Source: Pelagicoccus sp. SDUM812002 (GTDB taxonomy: Bacteria; Verrucomicrobiota; Verrucomicrobiia; Opitutales; Opitutaceae). Taken from it: 64,000 nt of DNA. Below are positions 40,606 through 49,327 of the stretch, piece after piece (within the stretch, counting starts at the first letter, position 1; the number at the start of each line of letters is the position of its first letter). Location of the stretch: positions 124,001 through 188,000 of the forward strand of contig NZ_JARXHX010000006.1 in NCBI RefSeq assembly GCF_031127835.1. The letters are read 5' to 3'. The position numbers were made by a program, and so were the translations under genes. The notes under the pieces were generated by a model. The model ran no database searches, was not told where the DNA came from, and was given only the letters and a program-made list of their open reading frames with translations.

Positions 40606-42561
40606 GTGATTACACTTCGCAACATCACCCTCCAGTACGGAGAACGCTACCTCTTCCGTGATGCCACGGCCTCCATCGGGTCCAAAGACCGTATCGGTCT
40701 CGTCGGGGCTAACGGAGCCGGTAAGACCACCCTACTCAAGATTATTGCTGGCGGCGAGCCCTACGACTCCGGTGGCATCGACAAAGCGAACTACGTATCC
40801 ATCGGATACCTACCTCAGGATGGAATTGCGGCCCACGGCAAAACCCTCTTCGACGAAGTCCACACTGCTTTTTCAAACGTAATCGAGCTCAAGCAAAAAA
40901 TCGAAGACGCTAACGCTCGTCTCAATGAACTCGAAACAGCGTCTGAAGAATTCGCCGAAACCCTCGAGCTGCTCGGCGAATGGGAAATCCAGCTCGAAGA
41001 CCTGGACGTCGCTCGCATCCCTTCCCGTATCGAATCGATCCTGCTCGGGCTCGGCTTCCGGTCCTCCGACATGAAGCGCATGACCGACGAGTTTTCCGGT
41101 GGCTGGCAAATGCGTATCGCCCTCGCCAAGCTCCTGCTTGCACAGCCGTCGCTTCTACTCCTCGACGAACCGACCAACCACCTCGACGTCGAGTCCCAAG
41201 CCTGGCTCGAAGACTTCCTCCGACGCTACCATGGCTCCCTCCTCGTGGTCTCGCACGACCGTGCTTTCCTCGACTCCCTCATCACTCGCACCTTCGAAGT
41301 CTATCAAGGAGCCTTGACTGTCTACACCGGGAACTACTCCAAGTACGAAGTACAATCTGTCGAACGACGCGCTCAGCTTGAGAAAGCCTACCTAAAACAA
41401 CAACGCGAACTCGCCAAGACCCAGCAATTCATCGACCGCTTTCGGGCCAAAGCAACCAAGGCGAAACAGGTTCAGTCCCGTATCAAAGCCCTCGGAAAAG
41501 TCGACCGTATCGAGATTGAGCAAGAAGCCGACCAAGTCGCCTTCTCATTCCCCGAGCCACCCCGCTCCGGTCAAAACGTCATTGAAGTCAAAAACCTCCG
41601 TAAGAGCTACGGCGACCTTCAAGTAATACACTCTGCCAACATACGCATCGAACGTGGCGACAAGATAGCCGTGGTCGGCGTTAACGGCGCCGGCAAGACC
41701 ACCCTCGCTAAAGTGCTCGCAGGCGTGGAGTCTTTCCAAGATGGAGAACGTATTGTAGGTGGCAATACAAGCATCTCATACTTCGCACAGCACCAAGCCG
41801 ACGAACTCGACCCTGAGCTCGACATCTTTGAAACAATCGAACGCGTCGCAGAAGTCGGCAACAACACCTCCCTGCGCACCATCCTCGGCTCCTTCCTTTT
41901 CCAAGGCGACGACGTCTTCAAGAAAGTCAAGGTCCTCTCCGGAGGCGAACGCAACCGCGTCGCTCTTGCCAAGATGCTCGTTCAACCTGCCAACTTCCTC
42001 ATCCTCGACGAGCCAACCAACCACCTCGACATCCGCTCCCAAGACGTCCTCCGTGGCGCTCTCGAAAAATTCCCCGGAACTTTTCTTATCGTCTCTCACA
42101 ACCGTGACTTCCTCGACAGTATCGTCAGCAAAGTCCTTGAGGTCAGAAAAGACGGCCTCTCCCTTCATCCTGGAAACGTATCCGATTACCTGGCACGGAT
42201 GGAGGCCCAAAGGAAGAACAGTGTCCACGTAGCCCGCAACGCAGGAGCAAGTGCACCGCCCCCGTCCAAATTCCCTACGGGCACCAACTCTCTCAACCCA
42301 AAAGAGCAGCGCCGGCTCCGAGCCCTCCAGCAAGCCAAGCTCAAGCCCCTCACCGACAAGCTCAAGAGGGTCGAAACCGAAATAGCGAGACTGGAGTCGC
42401 AGCAATCTGAATACGAATCACTGATGTCTGACCCTGACTTCTATAAAGACGCCAACAAATCGCAGGAAATCCTTACCACCTACGACTCGAATAAAAGAAA
42501 GATAGAAGCTGCCTACGAAGATTGGTCGGACCTTTCCGATCAAGTAGCAGCAGCCGAGTGA
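40606..42561 (+). CDS. ABC-F family ATPase
   Basis: A soluble protein of 651 residues with two ABC domains and no membrane segment. Walker A motifs are GANGAGKTTL and GVNGAGKTTL; signatures are FSGGWQMRIALAK and LSGGERNRVALAK; the inter-domain linker (KAYLKQQRELAKTQQFIDRF) is the ABC-F hallmark. A C-terminal coiled coil (LKRVETEIARLESQQSEYES) resembles Uup/EttA-class translation factors. It likely acts on the ribosome, but the subgroup is not assigned. The start is GTG. Confidence 0.92.
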   Translation: MITLRNITLQYGERYLFRDATASIGSKDRIGLVGANGAGKTTLLKIIAGGEPYDSGGIDKANYVSIGYLPQDGIAAHGKTLFDEVHTAFSNVIELKQKIEDANARLNELETASEEFAETLELLGEWEIQLEDLDVARIPSRIESILLGLGFRSSDMKRMTDEFSGGWQMRIALAKLLLAQPSLLLLDEPTNHLDVESQAWLEDFLRRYHGSLLVVSHDRAFLDSLITRTFEVYQGALTVYTGNYSKYEVQSVERRAQLEKAYLKQQRELAKTQQFIDRFRAKATKAKQVQSRIKALGKVDRIEIEQEADQVAFSFPEPPRSGQNVIEVKNLRKSYGDLQVIHSANIRIERGDKIAVVGVNGAGKTTLAKVLAGVESFQDGERIVGGNTSISYFAQHQADELDPELDIFETIERVAEVGNNTSLRTILGSFLFQGDDVFKKVKVLSGGERNRVALAKMLVQPANFLILDEPTNHLDIRSQDVLRGALEKFPGTFLIVSHNRDFLDSIVSKVLEVRKDGLSLHPGNVSDYLARMEAQRKNSVHVARNAGASAPPPSKFPTGTNSLNPKEQRRLRALQQAKLKPLTDKLKRVETEIARLESQQSEYESLMSDPDFYKDANKSQEILTTYDSNKRKIEAAYEDWSDLSDQVAAAE

Positions 42562-42570
42562 GCTGCAAAG

Positions 42571-43017
42571 TTACTTTCCATTAAGCTGTTCCAACGCGTC
42601 GATATTTTCACGACAACGTGGCAGCAGGATATCACGGATTAGACGAACACAGTCGTCCTCCAACTCACTAGCTCCAAGGGCAGATTCGTACTCGCTGATG
42701 CCATGAGCCTCTCCTCGTTTCAGAGTTTCTAGGGCGGAATCCTTGCCCAACATGTTAGCGGTCGCTTGAACTGTGTTCGCAAACATGCCCCAGGCGCCGG
42801 ACGTTACGCTAGGATCGCCCGCCATCAGCTCTACCTTGCCGCGTAGCTGCTCGACGCTGCCCTCGTGACGGTCACGGATTCCGATGAAGACCATGGCCTC
42901 CGGCTCTCGCGCAAACTTTTCAATCGCTTGTTCATAAGTTTCGACGGCCGACAACTCGCCCCGCAAGAGCTGGTTACAAGTGAAGACCGTTTGGGTATTT
43001 ATGTCTGTTGTTCTCAT
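42571..43017 (-). CDS. DUF2383 ferritin-like four-helix protein
   Basis: A 148-residue all-helical protein matching the DUF2383/PA2169 type: CNQLLRGELSAVETYEQAIE, FIGIRDRHEGSVEQLR, and a C-terminal EYESALGASELEDDCVRLI. Glu and His in the first two helices (E-x6-Y, DRHE) resemble a di-metal site of the ferritin-like superfamily. Role uncertain; such proteins are often stress- or stationary-phase-linked. I chose the ATG at 43017; a longer frame to 43107 adds an unrelated N-terminus. Convergent with the ABC-F gene with 9 bp between stops. Confidence 0.8.
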   Translation of the reverse strand: MRTTDINTQTVFTCNQLLRGELSAVETYEQAIEKFAREPEAMVFIGIRDRHEGSVEQLRGKVELMAGDPSVTSGAWGMFANTVQATANMLGKDSALETLKRGEAHGISEYESALGASELEDDCVRLIRDILLPRCRENIDALEQLNGK

Positions 43018-43245
43018 GTACGCACACTTGCATTTCACGTGCCATTCCACCGTTCCGCTCGATGGGGACAAACCAACTGCAAGCTGCAACCTCGCAAACC
43101 GAAGCAATCGTCAGAGGTCTCAAACAGAAAGAAAACAGACTCGTGACTCTTCTTCCAGATTGACCCGCTCGAGTCCTAGGATAAGTAGTTTCTCCATAAT
43201 TGAAACGAAGTATACTCTAAGAACATACCCCTAACTTTTCTAAAA

Positions 43246-44958
43246 ATGATTCGCGAACTCCTTCTTCTCGGCTCTGCCTTGGTCTTTGCCCTTTCTACCC
43301 TAGCCATTGATGTTTCTATCCACGACCCCATTTTAGAGGCCGTCCTACGCGAAAAACTAGCGAAGGAGTCTGGAGTCCTTACCGACGCTGAGCTGAAGAA
43401 TCTCACTACACTCCAAATTGTTCTCTACGATCCAGAGGAGTCTGAAAAAATAAAGAGCCTCGAGGGCCTCGAATACGCCTCGAACCTAGAGCAGTTAGAA
43501 CTGATGGGGCACAGCATCACTGACTTAGACCCCGTTAGTTTTCTTTCCAACCTCACGAAACTGAGGATCTCGAACAATCCTCCCTTCGCCCCAAACCCCA
43601 TCACTTCTCTCACCAGCCTGAGAAGCCTCACAATCGAGAATTGCGGCCTCACCTCCCTCCAATTCGCGGCCGGTCTAGCCGAGCTTGAGCAACTTACCTT
43701 ATCTCAAAACGAGATTATATCTCTTTCCCCTCTTGAGGACCTCACCAAACTAACAATGCTTCAGGTATCCAATAATCGGATCACATCGTTGAATCCCCTG
43801 AAAGACCTTCCCAACCTCTCCTTGCTGGAAGTCAGAGATAACTCCGTCACTGACATAACGCCACTCTCCAATGTAACTTCTCTCGAGACCCTTGATCTCA
43901 GCAGCAACCCTCTTACCACTATTGATGCGTTGGGTACTCTGACGCAACTCGAGAACCTAACGATCAATAACGTCACAAGGCTCGATCTAGTCCCCATTTC
44001 CAACCTAACAAACCTCACCTATCTCTCACTTCGCTACAACGAAATCGAAAACATCAGCTTTCTCTCTTCGCTTACCCATCTAACCAGGATCGAAATCGAC
44101 AATAACCGCATTCTCGACCCAAGCCCTCTGGCGACACTTTCCAATCTTAATTACCTGCAGATCTACGCCAATTATCTTACGGACATATCGTCTCTAGACA
44201 CGTTGGAACTGGCCCAAGCGGTCTACCTTCATCACAATTTTATCGACCTCAGCCCAGGCTCGCCCAGTGGCAAAACAGTCGAACACTGGGTTAATGATCA
44301 TGGTACCGAAACCGGCAACCTAGACCAATTCGACATTCTACTCCTGGTTACTCTCTCTTCTCCCTTTTTTCCCAGCGAGGCCAGTTCTGTCACCCTCGAC
44401 ATAGTCGCAAACTTTCCTTGGACCGCCAGCTTTGACGCATCATGGCTCTCTATTAGCCAAAGCTCAGGTTTCGATTCGGAAAGGGTTCGCATCGATGTCT
44501 CCGCCAATGGGACCAACAAAACTCGCACTGCCACGATAGACTTTGGCGAAACGGAAATCCACGTAATCCAACGTTATCACTCTGATTACTTTACCGCGAT
44601 CGTCCAAGAAGGAATCGATATCAACGACGAATCCTACTGGCCGCTGTACGATAAGGACCAAGACGGCGACACCAACTATTTCGAGTGGGTCGCCGGCCTC
44701 GACTTAGATGATCCGAATTCGAAATTTGAATACAAGATAGAGTTCCACCCGGACGCCCCATCCCTGAGACGCTTAAAAATCTCGAAGCGATTCGACGGTA
44801 CTGACTATCAAATAGAACACTCGTCAACGCTCCAAAGCTGGACAAGCTTCGAGTCAAACGCGTCCGACGACCAAAGTGACCAACGCTACCGCTACCTAAC
44901 CTTCCCCGGGGAATTTGACACCCCAATTTTCGTCCGAGCTCGAATCACTCGAGACTGA
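43246..44958 (+). CDS. Secreted leucine-rich-repeat protein with BACON-like domain
   Basis: A 570-residue exported protein. Signal peptide MIRELLLLGSALVFALSTLA is followed by about 12 internalin-like 22-residue repeats (roughly 70-340; e.g. LTMLQVSNNRITSLNPLKDL, NLSLLEVRDNSVTDITPLS). Next is a BACON-like beta domain (about 372-445; WTASFDASWLSISQSSGFDS). The C-terminus has DKDQDGDTNYFEWVAGLD, an EF-hand-like calcium loop common in verrucomicrobial secreted proteins. LRR and BACON domains suggest binding to protein or glycan at the surface. No anchor is visible. Confidence 0.82.
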   Translation: MIRELLLLGSALVFALSTLAIDVSIHDPILEAVLREKLAKESGVLTDAELKNLTTLQIVLYDPEESEKIKSLEGLEYASNLEQLELMGHSITDLDPVSFLSNLTKLRISNNPPFAPNPITSLTSLRSLTIENCGLTSLQFAAGLAELEQLTLSQNEIISLSPLEDLTKLTMLQVSNNRITSLNPLKDLPNLSLLEVRDNSVTDITPLSNVTSLETLDLSSNPLTTIDALGTLTQLENLTINNVTRLDLVPISNLTNLTYLSLRYNEIENISFLSSLTHLTRIEIDNNRILDPSPLATLSNLNYLQIYANYLTDISSLDTLELAQAVYLHHNFIDLSPGSPSGKTVEHWVNDHGTETGNLDQFDILLLVTLSSPFFPSEASSVTLDIVANFPWTASFDASWLSISQSSGFDSERVRIDVSANGTNKTRTATIDFGETEIHVIQRYHSDYFTAIVQEGIDINDESYWPLYDKDQDGDTNYFEWVAGLDLDDPNSKFEYKIEFHPDAPSLRRLKISKRFDGTDYQIEHSSTLQSWTSFESNASDDQSDQRYRYLTFPGEFDTPIFVRARITRD

Positions 44959-45369
44959 GAATGTGGTAAAGCAGGAGCTCACGATCATTGCCTGAGGACA
45001 AGTCGCCGAAGAAAGAAAACACCAGGCCTTAGAATTTAACTAGGAATTTGAACTCCGCGAGGAGGAAAGATCGACCCGTTATTTCCGCAATCTATGTCTC
45101 CCAGCTTGCAGGATTGTCCTGGCATTTTCTGATGATTGCAATCGCAGCATACCCTAAAAGCCGGCTTCCTCGCACTATAATATAAGTGGATATTACACCC
45201 GCTCCCCTGAGGGCTGTCCTCAGCCACCGAGTCAATTTGTAAACAACTTCCAGCACGCGCGTTGCTACGCCTCTGTTTGAGTCACATAACAAGCCATAAA
45301 TCATTTATACGACCCGGATCTCCATCTTCGAACTCTAGTGATTCAGGTACATTCGAAACTGATATCGGC
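44959..45369. other. Intergenic region with no gene identified
   Basis: This 411 bp stretch lies between the LRR protein and the 3' end of nrdJ. I see a small dyad CTGAGG / CCTCAG (45207-45223) and an A/T-rich stretch near 45175, but no reading frame, RNA gene or repeat I can support. No U-tract follows the dyad. Confidence 0.5.
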
Positions 45370-48300
45370 CTACTCCCCGCAGCCACCGTCCTTGAACCCG
45401 CAATCACGACAGGAGCGGCATTTGCCGTCGTGCACATAAGCCATCGACCCGCACTTCGGACAAGACTCTGCACTCTTATTTTGGATACTTTTGAAGAGAG
45501 AGGTCTTATTCTCCGCAGCCGGTTTCACTGTCACTTCACCCGCTTCCGTCTTGGCCACTCCTTTGAAGTTGGAAGCGTAATCCAGCAGCTTCTCGCCATT
45601 AGATTCAGGAAAAAGCCACTGGAGAATCTGCATCATGGCATCGACCACGCTCTTACAGGTTTTGATCTGATCGGCTACGCCTTCCTGGTCGCCGACCTTG
45701 GTAAACCCACTCGGATCGAAAGCCGTGTAGCGAAAGGACTCGATCAAGCTCGAAAGCGGCACTCCATATTGCAGCGATATAGAAAACGCCTTACAGAAGC
45801 TCTCGAACATACCATTTGCGAATGAGCCGGCCTGACCGACCCGACCGAAAACCTCGCCGCAACTACCATCAGGATAGATTCCTACCGTCAAGAAACCTTC
45901 CATCAAACCACCTCCTACTTCGAACTTCAAGGTCTGCGAAATACGACGCCCAGGCAAGCGGACCCGACGCGGCTTGCTCGCCTCTTTCACGATTTCGCCC
46001 ACCTGCTCGCGCACGCCTTCCACCATGTCTTTCCAGACGTATTCAGGATTCCACTTCCGACCTTCTGGCGTGTCTACGTTGAAAACTGAGATTCCTTTTG
46101 AGTCCGCACGGTAGAGCGCCACGCACTTCACTCCCATATCATGGCAATCAACCAAACACTGCTTGATGTCCTCGCGAGTCGCAGTGTAGGGCAAATTCAC
46201 AGTCTTGGAAGTTGCACCAGAAAGGAACGGTTGGATCGCCCCAAGCATACGCATGTGGCCTTTAGCCTGGATCGACCGCGTCCCACTACCAGAAGTCGCC
46301 GAGCAATCAAAAGCTGCTCTGTGCTCTGGCTTCAGCCACGGTATGTCCTCTACATGGCTAGCGCCTGCTAGAACGATGCTCTCAAGATCATCCGCTGTGC
46401 CTGATTGCCCTTTCTCCCTCAATTCAGCGAGGTAAGCCTCGAGTTTTGGAATATCCCCGATCTTGAAGCCGATAAGCTCGTTGAGTTGATGCCGAATCGG
46501 TCCAATTTGGCTTTCATCAATGTAATGCCTGAGGTGTCGCACTACTTTCGCCATACTGGCTCCGCAGGCTGTGTATAACCCATCTAGGCCCGCCACTTCC
46601 AGGGCTGCCTCGCAAACTTGTTGCGTAGTGTAGCCTTGGGTACGCAGACCCTCAAGGGCCAGAGTGTTGAACATTTTCAGCATGCCCCCGCCGGAGAGGT
46701 TCTTGTACTTGACCAGCGTGTAGTCAGGCTCCGCCGAAGTCGTTCCCTCGTCGTAAATACCCATCGGAGCAGAGATCGTCCCTGTAGGAGCCATCACAGT
46801 CGTGAAGCTGTTACGAAAACGCTTGGCTGCTAATACCTCATCCCAAGTCGCCGCATTCACGTCTTGTAATTGCTGGGCGATGGCAGGCGCTTCGACAGAA
46901 TGTTTTTCAAAGCTCATCGCGTAGCCCTTCAATACGTCCAATGCGGTCAAGCCTTGGGCCATAGGGAGTTTGGAACTTCGTTTCTTGAAGATGGCGTTCG
47001 CTTCCTTCTCGATATCCTTACCTTGGCTGAAGGCACCAGAGAGATCCTGCACTGCTTTGTGCAGCTCTAGTACTTCCCGCAAGTCAGCCTCCGTGAATTC
47101 ATATCGTGGATACGCACCGAGTTCTTGTCCCATTTCCGCACTGGCTTTCCAACAGGTCGAGGTGAGCAGGCTTACCAACTGACTGGCAATCAAACGTCCT
47201 TCGTCGCTATCGTAGGGAACTCCCATAGCCATGAGAAGGCCACCCACATTGGCGTATCCAATTCCCGTGGTACGATAGCGGTAGGTACCTGCTGCGATTT
47301 CCGGAATGGGAAAGCCGCCTTCCTCTATATTCAAGTCGGCCGCGATCATTGCTAGACGAATCGACTTTTGCAGCTTCTCGACCTTCATCTTCTTGGCAGC
47401 CTGATCGTAGAAGCGGAAGACATTGAAACTTGAGAGATTGCAAGAAGTGAAGTTCAGATGCAGGTACTCGGAGCAAGGGTTACTGGTGGAAATGTCTCCG
47501 TCCGACTTTACCGGATTCCAGATGTTAATCAAGTCGTTGTTATGCGTGCCGGGTTCTGCGTTGTGCCAAACGCATTCCGCAATCGCATCGAGAATACTCT
47601 CGGCCGTGAAGGTATCCTCTACCTTTGTCGGATCGCTTACCCAACGAGTAGCGTACTCGCCTTTCGTTTGATAGGCCTTCCAGAAGTCTCCTTTAAGCGA
47701 GACGGAATGGTTCGCGTTTTGGTGCCCCAACGTTTCGCCATATAGCAAGTCATCCATGCCTGAGTCGTACTGCCGATCTGTCACCATTGGCATGTCGAGC
47801 ACGATACGGGACGCCATTCGTTCCGCAGGTGAACCTTTCAATACGAATTCCTCAGCCTTCTTCTTAAGCGCTACCGATACATTATGTTCGCGTAGAACGA
47901 TCTTACCGATGTCCTCTTGCTCATTTTTGGTTGAGATAAACTGAAAGATATCCGGGTGATCGGCGAACAGCAGAACCATGCGAGCGGCCCGGCGCGTTTT
48001 GCCACCGGACTTAATGGCGCCTGCCATACGGTCGAAGCCCTTGTCAAACGAAATGGGTCCAGAGGCAAACCCCTTGCCCGCGATCGGCTCTTTAGAGGAG
48101 CGAATCGAAGAAAGATTTACTCCGATCCCTGACCCGCTGGAAAAGACACCGCCCTCCGCAATCTGGTGGCTCAGTATCTTTTCCATGGAATCCTCGATTC
48201 CCATCAAGAAGCAGGCCGAAGCCTGTGGGTGTAGGTAAGCATTGGATACTTCTTTGACCTCCAAGTTACGGTCATCGATATCCCCTTCCGGAAGGATCGC

Positions 48301-48864
48301 CTTAAAGGCTCGATTTCCGCGATTGTCCATGACCCCACGCAGATCCGGACGCCCCCAGCGCCATTGCTCCCAATGTCCGATATTAAACCAGACCGGCGAA
48401 TTCGGCGCCCACATTTGGAAGGCCAGAAGGTACTTTAGCTCGTGATTGTAAGCCAGCGCGTCCGCTTCCGTCGCGAAGTACCCATGGCGCCATCCCCATA
48501 CCGTGTAAGTGTTAGCAATCCGGTCGAACGCGTGTCGAAGCGAATCTTCGTACTCCGGCGTCTCAGGATCGCGTCCGAAGAGGTACTTGCTGGCCGTGAT
48601 TTTCAAGGCATTCTCCGCCCAAAACGACGGTACCTCGACCCCTTTCCGTTCGTAACTGGGCTTGCCCGTTTTCCAATCCATGATCACCACGTCGCGACGC
48701 TCCCACGTGATGCTCTCGTAAGGGTTTTTGCCGTCGGTCGTGAACACTCTTTCGATCGTCAATCCTCCTAACAAGTCCTCCCTGGGATCAAGCTGTACAG
48801 TCTGGTCAAAACCTACATCGAGCGTGGTTTCTGAGCGGGGGTTAGAGACGTCTAAAGTGTTCAT
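45370..48864 (-). CDS. nrdJ: Adenosylcobalamin-dependent ribonucleotide reductase (class II)
   Basis: A 1164-residue class II reductase that makes deoxyribonucleotides with B12 as radical source and without oxygen. Visible features are PQASACFLMGIEDSMEKIL, the GGVFSSGSGIGVNLSSIR loop, the active-site block NPCSEYLHLNFTSCNLSSFN and the catalytic region APTGTISAPMGIYDEGTTSA. The C-terminal extension is long and ends in a zinc ribbon (CPKCGSMAYVHDGKCRSC). I chose ATG 48864, which follows an AGGAG-like sequence; an ATG 21 bp upstream is also in frame. No cobalamin riboswitch was found upstream. Confidence 0.95.
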   Translation of the reverse strand: MNTLDVSNPRSETTLDVGFDQTVQLDPREDLLGGLTIERVFTTDGKNPYESITWERRDVVIMDWKTGKPSYERKGVEVPSFWAENALKITASKYLFGRDPETPEYEDSLRHAFDRIANTYTVWGWRHGYFATEADALAYNHELKYLLAFQMWAPNSPVWFNIGHWEQWRWGRPDLRGVMDNRGNRAFKAILPEGDIDDRNLEVKEVSNAYLHPQASACFLMGIEDSMEKILSHQIAEGGVFSSGSGIGVNLSSIRSSKEPIAGKGFASGPISFDKGFDRMAGAIKSGGKTRRAARMVLLFADHPDIFQFISTKNEQEDIGKIVLREHNVSVALKKKAEEFVLKGSPAERMASRIVLDMPMVTDRQYDSGMDDLLYGETLGHQNANHSVSLKGDFWKAYQTKGEYATRWVSDPTKVEDTFTAESILDAIAECVWHNAEPGTHNNDLINIWNPVKSDGDISTSNPCSEYLHLNFTSCNLSSFNVFRFYDQAAKKMKVEKLQKSIRLAMIAADLNIEEGGFPIPEIAAGTYRYRTTGIGYANVGGLLMAMGVPYDSDEGRLIASQLVSLLTSTCWKASAEMGQELGAYPRYEFTEADLREVLELHKAVQDLSGAFSQGKDIEKEANAIFKKRSSKLPMAQGLTALDVLKGYAMSFEKHSVEAPAIAQQLQDVNAATWDEVLAAKRFRNSFTTVMAPTGTISAPMGIYDEGTTSAEPDYTLVKYKNLSGGGMLKMFNTLALEGLRTQGYTTQQVCEAALEVAGLDGLYTACGASMAKVVRHLRHYIDESQIGPIRHQLNELIGFKIGDIPKLEAYLAELREKGQSGTADDLESIVLAGASHVEDIPWLKPEHRAAFDCSATSGSGTRSIQAKGHMRMLGAIQPFLSGATSKTVNLPYTATREDIKQCLVDCHDMGVKCVALYRADSKGISVFNVDTPEGRKWNPEYVWKDMVEGVREQVGEIVKEASKPRRVRLPGRRISQTLKFEVGGGLMEGFLTVGIYPDGSCGEVFGRVGQAGSFANGMFESFCKAFSISLQYGVPLSSLIESFRYTAFDPSGFTKVGDQEGVADQIKTCKSVVDAMMQILQWLFPESNGEKLLDYASNFKGVAKTEAGEVTVKPAAENKTSLFKSIQNKSAESCPKCGSMAYVHDGKCRSCRDCGFKDGGCGE

Positions 48865-49327
48865 AAGGTTAGGAGAGGATAGCAATTAAAGCCCGACAAG
48901 CCCAGCGCGAACCAGGGCGTAAAAGTGGGGAAGAACTTAAATGGGTGAGGGTTAACAGGTTAGTGATAAGACAAATGATCGGTTCGTTTAACCGAGGTTA
49001 GGAAACCACAGAAACGAGCCGAAGATTCGTATTTCTATACTGGATACTAGTTCCGCGGATACACCTTTCGCCCTCCTCGAAACCAGAAGGAAAACAGGAA
49101 TCACACGGGATGACTGTTCGATCTAGCGAAGCTTCTCGGACAGGCAAGGGAAGATACCTTCACAATTTCTCGACTCGCCCCCAAATGGTTAGAGCGCAAG
49201 AGAGCGACGACAAACTCAGAAAAGTAAACAGCTGATAATCAGCTACCTCTCAACATCTAATATTAAGCATTAGAAAAGATAAAAAGATTCATTCGCAAGC
49301 CTCCTCAGCGGATCGGTATTTTATCCT
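48865..49327. other. nrdJ upstream region
   Basis: This 463 bp stretch holds no gene I can support. It must carry the nrdJ promoter. It shows a small dyad CGGTTcgtttAACCG (48980-48994) but no B12-box and no NrdR-box pair that I could identify. Confidence 0.45.

Noticed and set aside
45207-45223. Terminator between the LRR gene and nrdJ
   Set aside because: The stem is only 6 bp, has no T-run on either strand and lies some 250 bp after the LRR stop.
45370-48864. Intein in nrdJ
   Set aside because: Length of 1164 residues fits the extended NrdJ group and there are no Hint-domain blocks or His-Asn junction. The extra length lies in the C-terminal extension and zinc ribbon.
48865-49327. Cobalamin riboswitch upstream of the B12-dependent nrdJ
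   Set aside because: I found no GCCACTG B12-box or matching paired elements on the correct strand. A covariance-model scan would be decisive.
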